From Apiospora phragmitis (taxonomy: Eukaryota > Ascomycota > Sordariomycetes > Amphisphaeriales > Apiosporaceae), in assembly GCA_038363925.1 (NCBI GenBank), contig JAQQWL010000011.1, positions 7,254,001 through 7,318,000 of the forward strand: 64,000 nucleotides of DNA, in the 5' to 3' direction. Each line of letters starts with the position of its first letter. The stretch's first letter is position 1. The notes below the pieces were generated by a model, which searched no databases, was not told the DNA's origin, and worked only from the letters and a program-made list of their open reading frames with translations. Made by a program: the position numbers and the translations under genes. This document shows, in pieces, positions 24,178 through 35,498 of the stretch.

Positions 24178-26953
24178 CGCGTTGTATTTTCTTGTAGCTG
24201 AACTGATTTCGCAGGAATCAAAACATCGAAACAGCGTGGGGTGGCAAAGAGATACCGCTGAATAAAATTGCCAAAGTCCAAACAAACCCGGACAGAAGTG
24301 CAGAGGATGTTGGCTATGAGAGGGATGTATGAGAGGCTGTGGGCAGGAACTTATTAAGTTTGGTACAGCTGGTGCAGTGAATCCAACTCACTTGTGCCGC
24401 CGCAGGCAACTTTGCTCCTTGGAACCTGGCGGTGCTGGATTGAGTCCCCACATCCAGTGACAGACAATAATATGCAAACGACAGTTTTTTGCTCCAACTG
24501 CAGGTTCCGAGCTCCAAGGATAGACCAAGGAACCTATCAGGGAGGCTCGAGGGAGATGCAAGAGGTGACGCTAGACGAAGGGCTGCCGTATGTAGACAAA
24601 CAGATCTTCGCTTGGCAAATCTCGCAGCGGGTAGGGCAACGTTACGTCAACATCCAACCTCAATAGGTCAGGTCGGGTCAGGTCAGGTCGTCTTCTAACA
24701 GAATAGCGACAGTTCGACTTGCTTCCCTCAATGCCGCGAGTCCGATGGGGAGGGGCGGAGATAAACAATATGCTTCTAAGCGGTACGCAGAACTGGGGCT
24801 GACCTCCCAGCTGGACTTGTCGTCTTTCTCCAAACTCGTCCAGACCGGTCGATATGAATCGCGTATGCATGTGCCTGAAAGGGATCATTGACAGTCGTAG
24901 GATACGCTCCGCCCAGTCGCCCAGTCAGCAATTGCCGTACTTAGGCAGTTGAGTTGAATATCGTTATGAAATTGGTTGCGCTGATCTTTGGCCCGGGGAA
25001 TTCATGGCCTGCCAGCCTGCAATAGACTGCTGTACTATCTGTGGCGAGCTTGACTGAACCTGGAGATGAGGAGGGGAGAATGCGGAAGGGATCTACACCA
25101 GAAACATTCGACAGCTATCTCTGGTTGGTGTGTCGCTCAAGCGCCTCCGCCGGTTTCCGCGGCCCCAAACCACTGCGGTGCCAACCTCCCATTCCAACCT
25201 TCCTTGCCGTACGCGGTGAGAAGAAGCTTCCTAGACATGTACATAGTGGTAGTCGTACAATATGCGAATGCATGTACTCTGTACAGATGATGTTCATCCT
25301 TGGGCATAGCATGTACGAAGTCCTGTCTTGCATGGTGACTACTATTTGGCCTGCGGGGTTCATCAACTTAAAATGGACAGTATTTTGTAGCCATAGTCAT
25401 AGCACATATAAGCATAACGAACCTTGAAGCTACTGCACATCCATGACAAGAAAGTTGCCTGATATTATTAGGCACACTTCTACTCGGTATATGTCTCAAA
25501 TTTCCAGTCTCATGCATACCTACCACTGACTATGGACTCGGCATCTGCCCCCGTTGGAGAGTGATGCAGTGCTATCAGATCATAGATGGCATATGTATGC
25601 ATATAATTAACGGTGAAGGCGGGGATAAACATTTCGGAGACTGCCCATCTCCCGAAACTTATAATGTGGGCATGGCACGTTAAACAACTTCAGGGACCGG
25701 CTGATTTGGGGATGGGCTCTCAGCCAACAATAAACAGTGCCATTAGAGGCGTTTCGGAAGCACTACTTACTGGCTTTTGACCGCTCATATGGTACTACTA
25801 CGGTGGTGCGCCTAGCATCTTAGTCTACTTAAGATGAGCGTAGATGACCTGACTCGACAAAGCTGGTTATGATAAATATGCCAAGTCGTTGCTTGAAGCA
25901 TTATATCATAGTAGTAACTACTCTAAGTCTAGATTATATAAGTATTCTCAGTGTGATGTGAATTCGACTTTGTGCCTAGATTTAAAGATACAGTACACCG
26001 TTGTGATATCGAAGGCAGAGTCTGGCTTGCAGCAAGAAACTCCATAGCTGTCAGGTCCTAAAGCGTACAAAGAGTATGCAACGCAGGCATACCAGGCCAC
26101 CACATATCATATCAGCTAAAATTACGACGTGAACAGCTCTCACGAGGTTGATTAGAATGCCTAGACCTAAGTGCACCTGTTGGGCACGAGTAACCTTCCA
26201 CTTGACCATTCCTTGAAGGTTGATGAACAAGTTGGTCGGTAGCCGACACAGCTCTTGCTATGACCCATTCGCAAACGTCACAAATGTGTTCTTCCCTCTC
26301 CTGCATTGCCCTTGTCGTCTTGACAGGTCGTGATTCGAGAGTTGAATGGAGACAATGGGATAGTTGAACCATCTAGTGTATTCCAACAAGGATCAGCGCG
26401 CCACACGGGCTTTGTCAGCATAGTGGATGTGGCGCATAACAATGGGGGTAGCGCTCGAATCAGTCGGATCGCCGGATAAATCTTATCGCGAGTACCAAAG
26501 GATTGTGAAGGCAGGTGATTGTCGGAGAAGGCTTTGAAGTCAGCAGCAACAGATGGCTTGTTAGCCTGCCGGAGATGCAAAGCAGCATCAAAGCTCTCCA
26601 CAACATTTAAACAACCACCTATCGTCATTCCTTTATCCAACCGCGGAAAGACATACATCGACCCTAGCTTTTTCTTTCTTGATTTCCCAGATTCATTGAG
26701 GAAAGCCATCCTGAGGAAAACGTACCTATTGTTTCTCATTTCTCATTGACACAAGTCCTCTGCGAATCTCGTCGACTTTCTGCTATTTTTCAGGTGGCTT
26801 CGCCACTGCTCTTTCGCACGCGACTCCATCCTCCCAGTAACAGAGTCTGCACAATCTGACCTGTTTCTTGTCGCCAATCCTCCCACCTACCCGTATATTT
26901 CAGCACAGCGCACCTACTTGCCTCTCTCTTTGCTTCGCCGTCGCTTCGTCATC
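24178..26953. other. Intergenic, divergent promoters
   Basis: 2.8 kb between the divergent hexosaminidase and NAB2 starts. A 5-bp GGTCA/GGTCG tandem array is at 24666-24690. The stretch 25430-26100 is more A/T-rich and has no usable frame. The final ~200 bp before NAB2 are pyrimidine-rich, as expected of a fungal leader. Confidence 0.5.
24666..24690 (+). repeat. 5-bp tandem repeat GGTC(A/G), five copies
   Basis: Five contiguous units of GGTCA or GGTCG, about 490 bp upstream of the hexosaminidase start. Such arrays can be binding sites for zinc-finger regulators; here this is only a possibility. Confidence 0.8.
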
Positions 26954-28446
26954 ATGTCGGTCGAAGTGGCTATGAACACTCCTCTTTCCGAGGCCCTAAC
27001 CGCGGCCATCCAGCCGAAGCTTGTCGAGGTTGGATGGGCAAGTGGTGGTGACGATGCTTCACTTTCCGAATACATCATCCTCATGCTGGTCAATGGCAGA
27101 ACCCAAGACGACATTGCTAGCGAGCTGGCTGGCGACTTGCTCAGTTTAGGTCCCGACGATCCTGCCGCCAAGGACTTTGCACGATGGTTATTCGAGCAGA
27201 TCGACATCTTGAACGCCCAGCTTAACGGCAATGCATCATCCTTCGGCCAAACAACACAAGACGCGTCTGCTCCGATGGACCAAGATATGGACATGGGCAT
27301 GTCTGTAAGCGACGCGCCCGAACTCAACGCCCCTACAGGTCCCAAGTCGATGCGAAACGGCGATATGAGGGGTGGTGCTCGCGGAAAACGCAACATGTTG
27401 GGCCAGCTCAATAACCATATGAACCGACCTCATGAGAACTCACTCCATCGCATCCGTGGAGGTGCTGGTACTGACCGTATCAGTGCCCACGGAAGAACTC
27501 CCCGACCGGTCCTCGCGGAAATGGCCGCAACAACCGGGCTATGAACAACCGGGCAAACAACATTGTCCACGGCATGGCAAATCAAATGAACGGCATGAAT
27601 GGTGTTTCCCCTATGAACGGCATGGGTGACGTCAACTGGATGATGCAGAACGGTGCCCAGCAGGGTGATATCTTCTCCCTTCTGCAGCAACAAAACCAAA
27701 TGATGGTTGCGCTGTCACAGCAGCTGGCACAGAGCCAGCAACAAAACATGGGCAACCGTGGCAGAGGAGGAAAGTCTCTTTTTGAGCGCACGCAACGAGG
27801 CGGCAACAACTTCCGTCGTGGTGGTCATCATGGAAATGGCCACTCGCCACAGACTGAGTCTGCCAATGGTGCTGGCGCTGAAGGAGAAGATGTGGACATG
27901 ACGCAATCCCGTCAGAACGCCACTCCCGATACTACACTCTGCAAGTTCAACCTTTCGTGTACGAACCGAGACTGTAAGTTCGCTCACCAATCACCTGCCG
28001 CGCCTCCGAACACCACGATAGATGTCCAAGACGTCTGTTCTTATGGTGCAGCCTGCAAGAACTTCAAGTGCGTCGGCAGGCATCCATCGCCGGCTACGAA
28101 GCGAGCACACCAGAACGATCAGGAGTGCAAGTTCTACCCCAATTGCACCAACCCGAAGTGTCCCTTCAAGCACCCGGACATGCCCGCTTGCCGCAACGGA
28201 GGTGATTGCAAGGTGGAGGGTTGCAAATTCACCCACATCACGACCATGTGCAGATTCAATCCTTGCACAAACCGTTACTGCCATTACAAGCACGAGGACG
28301 GGCAGCGAGGAAAGTTCCAGGACAAAGTGTGGACTGCCGACGGATCGCATGTCAGCGATAGGAAATTTGTCGACCAGGACGGCGCGGAGGAGTTGTTGGT
28401 TCCTGGGGCAGAGGAAAACGCTGCCATGGATGAATCAATTGCATAA
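26954..28446 (+). CDS. NAB2: Nuclear poly(A)-RNA-binding protein, NAB2-like (single frame break)
   Basis: Binds poly(A) tails in the nucleus, controlling tail length and mRNA export. Intronless; about 497 residues if the frame is followed through. Order: N-terminal PWI-like helical domain (about residues 1-85), a linker with RGG-type repeats and a Met/Asn-rich stretch, a Gln-rich segment (LLQQQNQMMVALSQQLAQSQQQ), a second RGG patch, then five CCCH fingers of the short NAB2 type (for example CKFNLSCTNRDCKFAH, CKFYPNCTNPKCPFKH, CRFNPCTNRYCHYKH). The open frame from the start ends early at 27544, while the frame carrying the fingers is intact downstream. The two meet at the C4 run 27500-27503, where one extra C would join them within an RG-rich linker. 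The gene is essential in yeast, so a real null is unlikely. Confidence 0.92.
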
Positions 28447-29101
28447 GTGCATTGCTTCTAGGATTGATAATACGGGGTGATCACGACGCCACGGACGAGG
28501 TTGTGGCTGTCATGCGAAAGGGATAAAAGGAGAAACGAGAGCCAGAGCATACCAGAATCGGTGTTTGTATATTATGAAACCCCTGGGTGACAGCACATCG
28601 GCCTTCCGCCGAGGGTGTTTTGCAGGGGACATGACAGCGGCGTGTTTTTGGCAGGATGAATCTTAGATGACATTAAGGAGTTTCATGGTATACGGAAAAG
28701 TTCCCAGACTTTCTATGAGCCAAACCATACACAATATACCCCCAGCGCATTTTTGTGATTTGAAACCAACCACACAGTTTCTTTTGCCTGATCGTGAACT
28801 ATCTCTGCCACAGTGACATGTAAACAGGCAGTTGTCCTGTGGAAGGAGGAAAGCTCTAACAGGAGTGTTGGTGTGTGAATGGTGCGGTTGTCATACGACG
28901 ATGAATATTTTCCATGTGTTTGCTGTTCTGTTGGCGCCGGTTCGATGATGCCATGATGTGATTGATGGTGGAGAGGTTTAGCCGAGGCCGCACTTGCTCC
29001 CAGGTAAGGCTGCACGCCGCGACAAGCCAGCTACAAATTGCGATCGCAAGGCCAAGGACCGCGTCTTTCTCCATGACACAACAACCATTGGCATCGCAGT
29101 T
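28447..29101. other. Intergenic between two tandem genes
   Basis: 655 bp holding the NAB2 3' untranslated region and the HEM14 promoter. No coding signal seen. Confidence 0.55.
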
Positions 29102-31403
29102 ATGACCTCCAAACGCCCAGAAGAGCTCTTCATAGCCTTCCTGCGGTCTGCATATGGCAATGGCTGCCGTCATGCTGTTTTGGGTGGCCGGCCCGCCAGA
29201 GCTGCACCCCAATTGACTTTCCTGAGAGCCCAGACTCCCTACAGTCGCGGCTTTGCAACTGGGCGCGGAAGGTTGCCATACGTCCCCAAGGCTCTCCTTT
29301 CACGATGCAGCCGTGGATATGCGACCGCGGCGTCGTCTCGACAACCTCGAACCAAACCAGGCGTCAAAAGCTCGCCCTCCGCAGACCAACCCCGCAGAAT
29401 CGCTGTCCTCGGAGGCGGCATCACCGGCCTCATAGCCGCGCATTATCTGGCCCGGCATGCGAAAAACGCACATATCACCTTGTATGAGGGAGGCGACCAT
29501 CTAGGCGGCTGGATCAAGGGTGAAGTTGCTAAGACTGCCGAGGGGGATGAAATTCTTTTCCAGCGTGGCCCCCGCATGTTACGGTCCGGTGCGAGCGGGA
29601 ACAAGTATGATGATCTTATTCTGTACGATGTGGTACGTCCTCCAACACTATGCCGATTCGGTGATGCATTCTGATCCCTTTCATGTCTGCAGCTCGCCAA
29701 CCTGGGGCTCAGCGACAAGATCGTCTACCCCAAAGGCGCCGCCAACTCGCGCTACATCTACTACCCCGACCACCTTGTGAAGCTACCGTCCGAGGAAAAG
29801 AGCTTGAGCAATATCCTTGAAAGTGTACACTCCTTCCTGACCGAGCCGATATGGGATGGAACCGTTGGCGCAGTTCTGCACATGTGGAAACATTCCTCAG
29901 AAGTACGCAATAAACGAGACACACGCCTTCTGGAGATCCGAGCTGCCATGATGAGGAACGAGCCGTTGCCGGCTCCCGATCCAAGGATACTCGAAAAAGA
30001 CGAGTCGGTCGCGGACTACCTTCTTCGAGTCATGGGCGAGGATCGCTTGATCAAGAATGTGGTTTCAGGCATGCTGCATGGGATATACGGCGGCGACGCT
30101 TACAAGCTGAGCGCCAAGCACACCATCTTTGACCGTTTCTGGTACAAAGACCAAGCACCGTGTTCTGATAACGAGATCTATATGGCCACCAAGGACATCT
30201 TCCTCCCTTACGATATACTAGACGGTCCCAATGGCTACCATGTCATCGACTCGGCAGAGAGGGGGATTCGGCACAAACTGATTGCCTTCGAAGATGGGCT
30301 TCTTACGCTGATACGTGGTCTGGAGGAGGACTTGAAAGAGTGGGCAAACGTTGAGATCAAGTGCAATACTCCCGTAACTTCTCTTGTTCATCAAAATGAC
30401 AAGGTCCTCGTAAGTAGCAACTGTTGTGCACATCTGGATACTCTCTAATTATGTCCTAGGTCTCAGCCAAAGGCCAAACCGAACAATTTGATCAAGTCCT
30501 CAGCACTATCTATGCCGGCCAACTTGCGAAAATCGCTCAGCCAGCCAACTCTCTCCCTCGTTGAGCGAGGTCCCCGCGGTGACCATCATGGTGGTCAACA
30601 TGTGGTACCCCAATAAAGACCTATTGGCCGCCAACCCTGGGTTTGGCTATCTGATCCCTCAGGGAGTGTCCGAAGAACAGAATCCAGAACGCGCCCTCGG
30701 CGTTCTCTTTGACTCCGATATCCAGACGCGAGAGGAGCAGGCTGGTACTAAGCTGACCGTGATGATGGGAGGACATCAGTGGGACAAATGGGCCTTCCTC
30801 CCCGATGAGCAGATGGCTGTCGAAATGGCCAAGAACGTGGTCGAGCGCCATTTGGGCGTTAGTCCCGACGAGGAGGGTCTCGTTGCGTCGGCCAGACTGT
30901 GCCGCGACTGCTTGCCGCAGCATACCGTGGGCCACCGCGACCGCCTACACAAAGCCCACTACGAGCTCTCGTCCGTCTTCCAGGGCAAGCTCATGGTCGC
31001 CGGCCCATCGTACACCACCGTCGGCGTCATCCCGGCGATGCGCGCGGGCTACGACGCGGCGATGCGCATCGCGCGCGGCCAGGGCCCGCCCCATTTCCGG
31101 AAAAAGGAGGAAGGCGTGGGGCTCTGGAACTGGTACTACGACGCGCTCGAGAAGATGAATATATCGGTTTCGATCCCGGACCACGTCGGCGTCACGGGCC
31201 TCGAGTGGGCGACGGAGAAGGAGGCTAGTAACATGGTCCCTGTGCCCCGGGTCAGCATGTGGTTCAAGACGTGGACTCCAGAGGAGGGACTCTTCTTCGA
31301 CGAGGAGGGCAACCTCAAGCCTGGCCGGGAGGAGGCCCTCACGGAGAAAGACGGGATCATTACCAGTCGATTGATGATTACACGCGTGCGTGTCAAGAGG
31401 TAG
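29102..31403 (+). CDS. HEM14: Protoporphyrinogen oxidase (single frame break)
   Basis: Mitochondrial FAD enzyme oxidising protoporphyrinogen IX to protoporphyrin IX, the penultimate step of haem synthesis. Exons 29102-29632, 29693-30409 and 30460-31403; phases close except for one missing base in exon 3. Motifs: an Arg/Ser-rich targeting sequence of about 95 residues; the dinucleotide fold AVLGGGITGLIAAHYLARH; the LYEGGDHLGGW segment; and the C-terminal AGPSYTTVGVIPAMRAGYDA, which closes the FAD site. Length would be about 730 residues, longer than I expect for fungal homologues, mostly through both termini. The frame break lies at the CCC at 30555-30557: one frame ends at a TGA just after it, and the next begins with SEVPAVTIMVVNMWY. 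The start is the first in-frame ATG; the N-terminus is the least certain part. Confidence 0.93.
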
Positions 31404-32455
31404 GTTGGCAGTGTCTTACCATGTTATGTGTCATTATCTGGGACCTGGGCCGTGGGGCTGTATGATTATGAAGCAGTTTTATTCTTCTGTAGAGGGCAAT
31501 CAAAATAGAAGCGCATCTTGGATTTTACAAAGCTCGGTTCATTGGATTGGCCAAAACGTCATGGCATATGTTCGAGGTGTGGTTTCTGGGTCAATACCCT
31601 GTCACTTGCACCAGGTTGGATAAGTAAGCACCGCTTCCATTGCCCCCATCCTCTTATTGGTTGGTACTCATGTTACAGCATGCCAGGTTTGGTGTGTGTT
31701 CTTCCTTTCCAGTGCATCCCAAACTCATAATTGGGAGCCTGGTGGGAAGAAACAAAGATGTTCTCACTGGGTGTCACCCATCTAGCAATGTGCGTTCTTC
31801 GCCGGCTTGGCCGTTATTCGCAACCGTAGCTGACAGGGGGCCATGTCAGCCGGATGTCTCTGTGTAAGGCTGATTGTTGAGCAGCCCTATACCCATGTGG
31901 CCCGAGTCTGGTGGAGGAGAATTATTCTGGATAGCATCCTGAGAAAAGCCAGAACCCTGTCATCTGCATGCCAATTGGACGTTGTGTGCCACGTTGTAAA
32001 GGATTATAGACCCCACGGGTTTCATGGGCTTTTCCAGCCCCCATTTAAGCCTGGGAAATATCACGGGTCTCTCTCCTGATCTGGGATGAGTACTAGGAGT
32101 AGCGGACCTGCGGGTCCATGCCAAGGATATACGAAAGTCGCAGCATGCTGACGTGATACGAGCTGAAAGGGGGCCACGCTTCGTGATTGGCCCTTGGGGC
32201 TGCACTCAAGCTGTAAATAGTCATCATATATACATGCATCCTGGTCTCTCATTACACAACCCAGGCGAAAGTACTGCGGCTATGGCGAGGGGCCATTGCA
32301 TACACCCACCGCTTTCCAAAATGATGTTTCCATGGTTCTTCTTTCCCTTGTTTGCAGTGGACTTACTAAATTTGCGTCGTATAACTGACCTTCTTGCCCA
32401 TAATCAGTGAAGTGAGCTAACAATACGGGCACCTGCGACGTCGTGTAATCCCGAC
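31404..32455. other. Intergenic region before the lectin gene
   Basis: About 1.05 kb containing the HEM14 3' end and the lectin promoter. A TATATA-like element lies near 32226-32232. No coding signal seen. Confidence 0.5.
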
Positions 32456-34293
32456 ATGGCTCACGCCCAAACCCATCATCACGATCCACAACCAGGCTTG
32501 GAGATGGTACAGTCCGAGTACAGCCAAGCTTCAAGCCCACAAGTTGTGCAGTCGAGAAATGACGAGGCTGCGCCGGAGGTCGGACTGCCAGATCATGGCT
32601 GGCTCTATCCCGTGCACGACGCGAATGAGCAGCAGAAGGTGCTGCACGGGGCCTTATTATGGCAACAGCGGCGGCTTCCACAAACCGCTCAGGAACAGCA
32701 GTATTCACAGCAGGATTATCATGCGAAATACCCGTCACTTCGAGGAAACCACTTCTTGACGACACCCGAAGTCGTGCCCAATTCAGCTGTAGAGTTGTCA
32801 GCAGGGTCAGAGGATGGGGGATATCAAAGTCCTTCGAAAGAGGCTTCCATTCACCCGTCACCGCGAAAACGTCCGGGAAGGCAGATCATCATACTAGTGG
32901 CCGTTGTTGTCGTTATTCTTCTGGGGTCAACCGTGGGCGGAGTGTTGGGAGCGCTAAGAAATGACCACTCTAGGTAGGTTCCCGCTCGAGGTCGTGAACA
33001 CCCAGTTAGAGCCAGACTGCTGAAATTTACGCTTATTCAATCAACAGCGGTTCGAATGGTGCTAGCTCCAACGCTACCTCGCCAGCTGTTCCATCTCCCG
33101 CTTCCCAGGAGGCTATGACAGGAGGTCCTGGCTCTGCTACATCCGTCGCGCCAGGGTTTGCTCCGACCGCCGTTTCTCGGGGTTACCCCCACATGGAGGT
33201 GTTTGCGATGTCCAACAACAAGGAGAACTCGGTCTACCGGAAGTATCGCAACAGCAACGCGAGCTCCGCCGCCGAGTTTCTTCCCCAGGGGTTGGAGATG
33301 GAGCTGGTCGGCGGTGGCATCGACCGCGACAAGACGCCCTCGATCTCCGTTAGCTGGCGGCACCAGGAGGAGCGCGGCGTCCACTCGAACCGCACGGAGC
33401 TGCACATCGCGGGGACCGTCAACACCAAGGTGTACCGCAAGTACCGCGACCAGGACGGGGCCGACGGCTGGAGCCCCGGCGGCGCCGGGACCTGGGACGT
33501 CTTCGAGACGGGCACGTGGCAGAGCAGCCCGGTGCAGGCGCGCTACAGGCCCGACAAGAACCTGATGGGCGCCTTCTACCTCTGCCGCGCGCAGCCGGGC
33601 CTGGGCGTCTGCTTCTGGCAATGGACGCCCAGCAACGACTGGAGCCTCGCGGGCAACCCTGTCGGCGGCCAGTCGGACCTGCAGCCGTGGGCGGCGCCGG
33701 CGGTGGCGGCCTGGACCGGCGACGACCGGCGGCTCGACGTGTTCGCCGTCTCGCGCGTCAACAACCACCTCGTGCACACGTGGCGCGACGCCGACGACCC
33801 GGGCGCGTGGGCGCCGTACGAGGACCTCGAGGGGTTCGTGACGACGCCGCCCGTCGCCGTGGCGCGCGCGCCGGGCGTGCTGGACGTCTTCGTGCGCGGC
33901 GGCGAGGGCGGGCTGTGGCACCGTGGCTTCCAGGCGGGGAAATGGGCCGAGTGGGAGCGCGTCGGCGGGCTGGACGTCGCGATCCGGGGGCAGCCTGAGG
34001 CTGTTAGTATGAGCGCCGACACCATTGATGTCTTCGCGTGGGGGGCCAACCGAGGCGAGTTGCTGCACGCGAAGTTCAGCAACAACACGGAACCGAAGTG
34101 GACGCCGGCTGCGGGCTTCGATACCGTTCTCGACAAGGGCCTCGCTGGCCCGCCTAGGGCAGTTACGGATGGGACGGGCGATATCCACTTGCTGGCGTAC
34201 GACGACGACAATAACATCATCCTCTCGACGTTGAGCTCGAAACCTGGGGTGAAGGCCGAGAAGACAGTAATAGCTGCCTTGCCTATGGTATAA
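32456..34293 (+). CDS. Membrane-anchored PLL/fucose-lectin-type beta-propeller protein
   Basis: Two exons, 32456-32973 and 33048-34293, 587 residues. Residues 1-140 are polar and Gln/Ser/Pro-rich with a basic end (PRKRPGR), followed by a single hydrophobic helix (about 143-166, IIILVAVVVVILLG...) and then a Ser/Ala/Pro-rich stalk of about 50 residues. The rest is a repeat-rich domain whose units contain motifs such as LDVFAVSRVNNHLVHTWRD, LDVFVRGGEGGLWHRGF and IDVFAWGANRGELLHAKF, as in PLL-type seven-bladed lectins and fungal fucose-binding lectins. Topology by the positive-inside rule: N-terminus in the cytosol, propeller outside. The role is probably recognition of fucosylated or similar glycans at the cell surface; specificity cannot be judged. 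Third codon positions of exon 2 are nearly all G/C. Confidence 0.87.
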
Positions 34294-34809
34294 CAGCAAC
34301 CAAGCGAGTCATGTCACGGCAAAGGTTAAGCAGTTAATGGCGTGCTTCACTTTGTCTGATACATGTATATGTTTAACTTTGGACCCGGGTCCAACCTGAT
34401 TAATGATGCATTCTGACCCATGAAGGAGTGAACAAGACCCCTTCTTCCTTTGGCTGTCTTACTCACCAAGCTTGTTGGGTTGTGAACAAGAACGATGAAG
34501 GTAGAGTCAAGCATACCGAACTAGCTGCACACAGTACATCATCAGCTCAGAGACAGAATGAAGTCCCACGCTTTTGTGTGCATTATGATCGTGACCAAAC
34601 AGCGACCATGAATTCTTGAAAGTAGAGCGTTTTTCCAATTTCGTCTATAGTTCTTCCTGGGCCTGGGAGTCTTGGACTAGAAACCCACCCAACTATGCAT
34701 CCGTGAGAAGTGAGTAAAATATGCTTATCCCGGCGGCGGCACCCCCGCTCTTGTCGTCGCCGATCCGATCATAAAGGGCTATAAGACGACAGCAACTCAA
34801 CAAGCAACC
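34294..34809. other. Intergenic region
   Basis: 515 bp between the lectin stop and the tRNA-Leu gene. No coding signal seen. Confidence 0.5.
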
Positions 34810-34908
34810 GGTGAGATGGCCGAGTTGGTTATGGCGTCAGGTTAAGGTCACCTTAATATCTTCATCCTGGTGGAGCAATCCGCGTGGGTTCGAATCCCAC
34901 TCTCATCA
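34810..34908 (+). tRNA. tRNA-Leu (anticodon AAG), with intron
   Basis: Long-variable-arm tRNA. The 7-bp acceptor stem pairs GGTGAGA with TCTCATC, plus discriminator A. The D arm (GGCCGAGTTGGTTATGGC) and T arm (GTGGGTTCGAATCCCAC) are clear. Anticodon stem TCAGG pairs with CCTGG, and the loop TTAAGG(T) puts AAG at 34844-34846. A 17-nt intron (34848-34864) sits one base 3' of the anticodon and contains CCTTAA, complementary to the anticodon loop, the usual pairing in eukaryotic pre-tRNAs. A T5 pol III stop follows at 34952. Confidence 0.95.
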
Positions 34909-34951
34909 CTTGAGATTTACCACGCGCTTCTGATCACAGAAGTATGCTTCC

Positions 34952-34956
34952 TTTTT
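34952..34956 (+). terminator. Pol III terminator of tRNA-Leu
   Basis: T5 run 44 bp after the tRNA end, with a second T5 at about 34961. It is somewhat far from the gene. Confidence 0.55.
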
Positions 34957-35160
34957 GCTGTTTTTGTCCTCTGAGTATATATAGTGAGGAGGGGGTAATC
35001 TTTTGTCACAACTTGCTCAGCTTGCTCAGCTTATATGTTTTGGATGTTTCGCATTCACATTCTTTCGAAATATGTCATATGTCGTATCTATTCTAAGCAG
35101 AACTGTGCCGCAGTTGTTACCTTACCGGGTAGCAAATCTTTTACCATCCGCTTCTTGATA

Positions 35161-35178
35161 CCCCCCCCCCCCCGGGGG
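35161..35178 (+). repeat. C13-G5 homopolymer tract
   Basis: Thirteen C directly followed by five G in the spacer between the two tRNA genes. Run length is likely unreliable in any assembly. Confidence 0.9.
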
Positions 35179-35296
35179 TGTCCCCACCGACAGAGTTTCC
35201 TTCCCTTCACTCGCATGTGTCTGCTATGTATACCCCCATAAGAACAAGTCTTTCAACAACCAACACCGACCTATCGTCTCAACGACTGGATCCAAT

Positions 35297-35394
35297 GCTC
35301 GGTTAGCTCAGTTGGTCAGAGCGTCGTACTAATATTCTCTCACCAGAATACTTAAGTAATGCGAAGGCCATGAGTTCAAGCCTCATACTGAGCA
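35297..35394 (+). tRNA. tRNA-Ile (anticodon AAT), with intron
   Basis: Acceptor stem GCTCGGT pairs with ACTGAGC, plus discriminator A. D arm TAGCTCAGTTGGTCAGAGC and T arm CATGAGTTCAAGCCTCATA (with the GTTCAAGCC B box) are clear. Anticodon stem TCGTA pairs with TGCGA, with one T-G pair; loop CTAATA places AAT at 35331-35333. A 24-nt intron occupies 35335-35358, one base after the anticodon. A T7 terminator follows 8 bp after the gene. Confidence 0.94.
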
Positions 35395-35402
35395 TGCCTT
35401 CC

Positions 35403-35409
35403 TTTTTTT
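35403..35409 (+). terminator. Pol III terminator of tRNA-Ile
   Basis: T7 run just downstream of the tRNA-Ile gene, followed by another T5. Confidence 0.85.
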
Positions 35410-35498
35410 GCGTTTTTCCTCTATTTTATTCATTTTGTGTTCATATCTCCCTAGCAAGGTATCCTAATGGTGAATTGATTCACTCTTCTGTCTCCTTT

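Noticed and set aside
33037..34299. 420-codon minus-strand frame
   Set aside because: Antisense of the lectin exon, Arg/Val/Ala-rich, with no motif; the plus-strand lectin explains the region fully.
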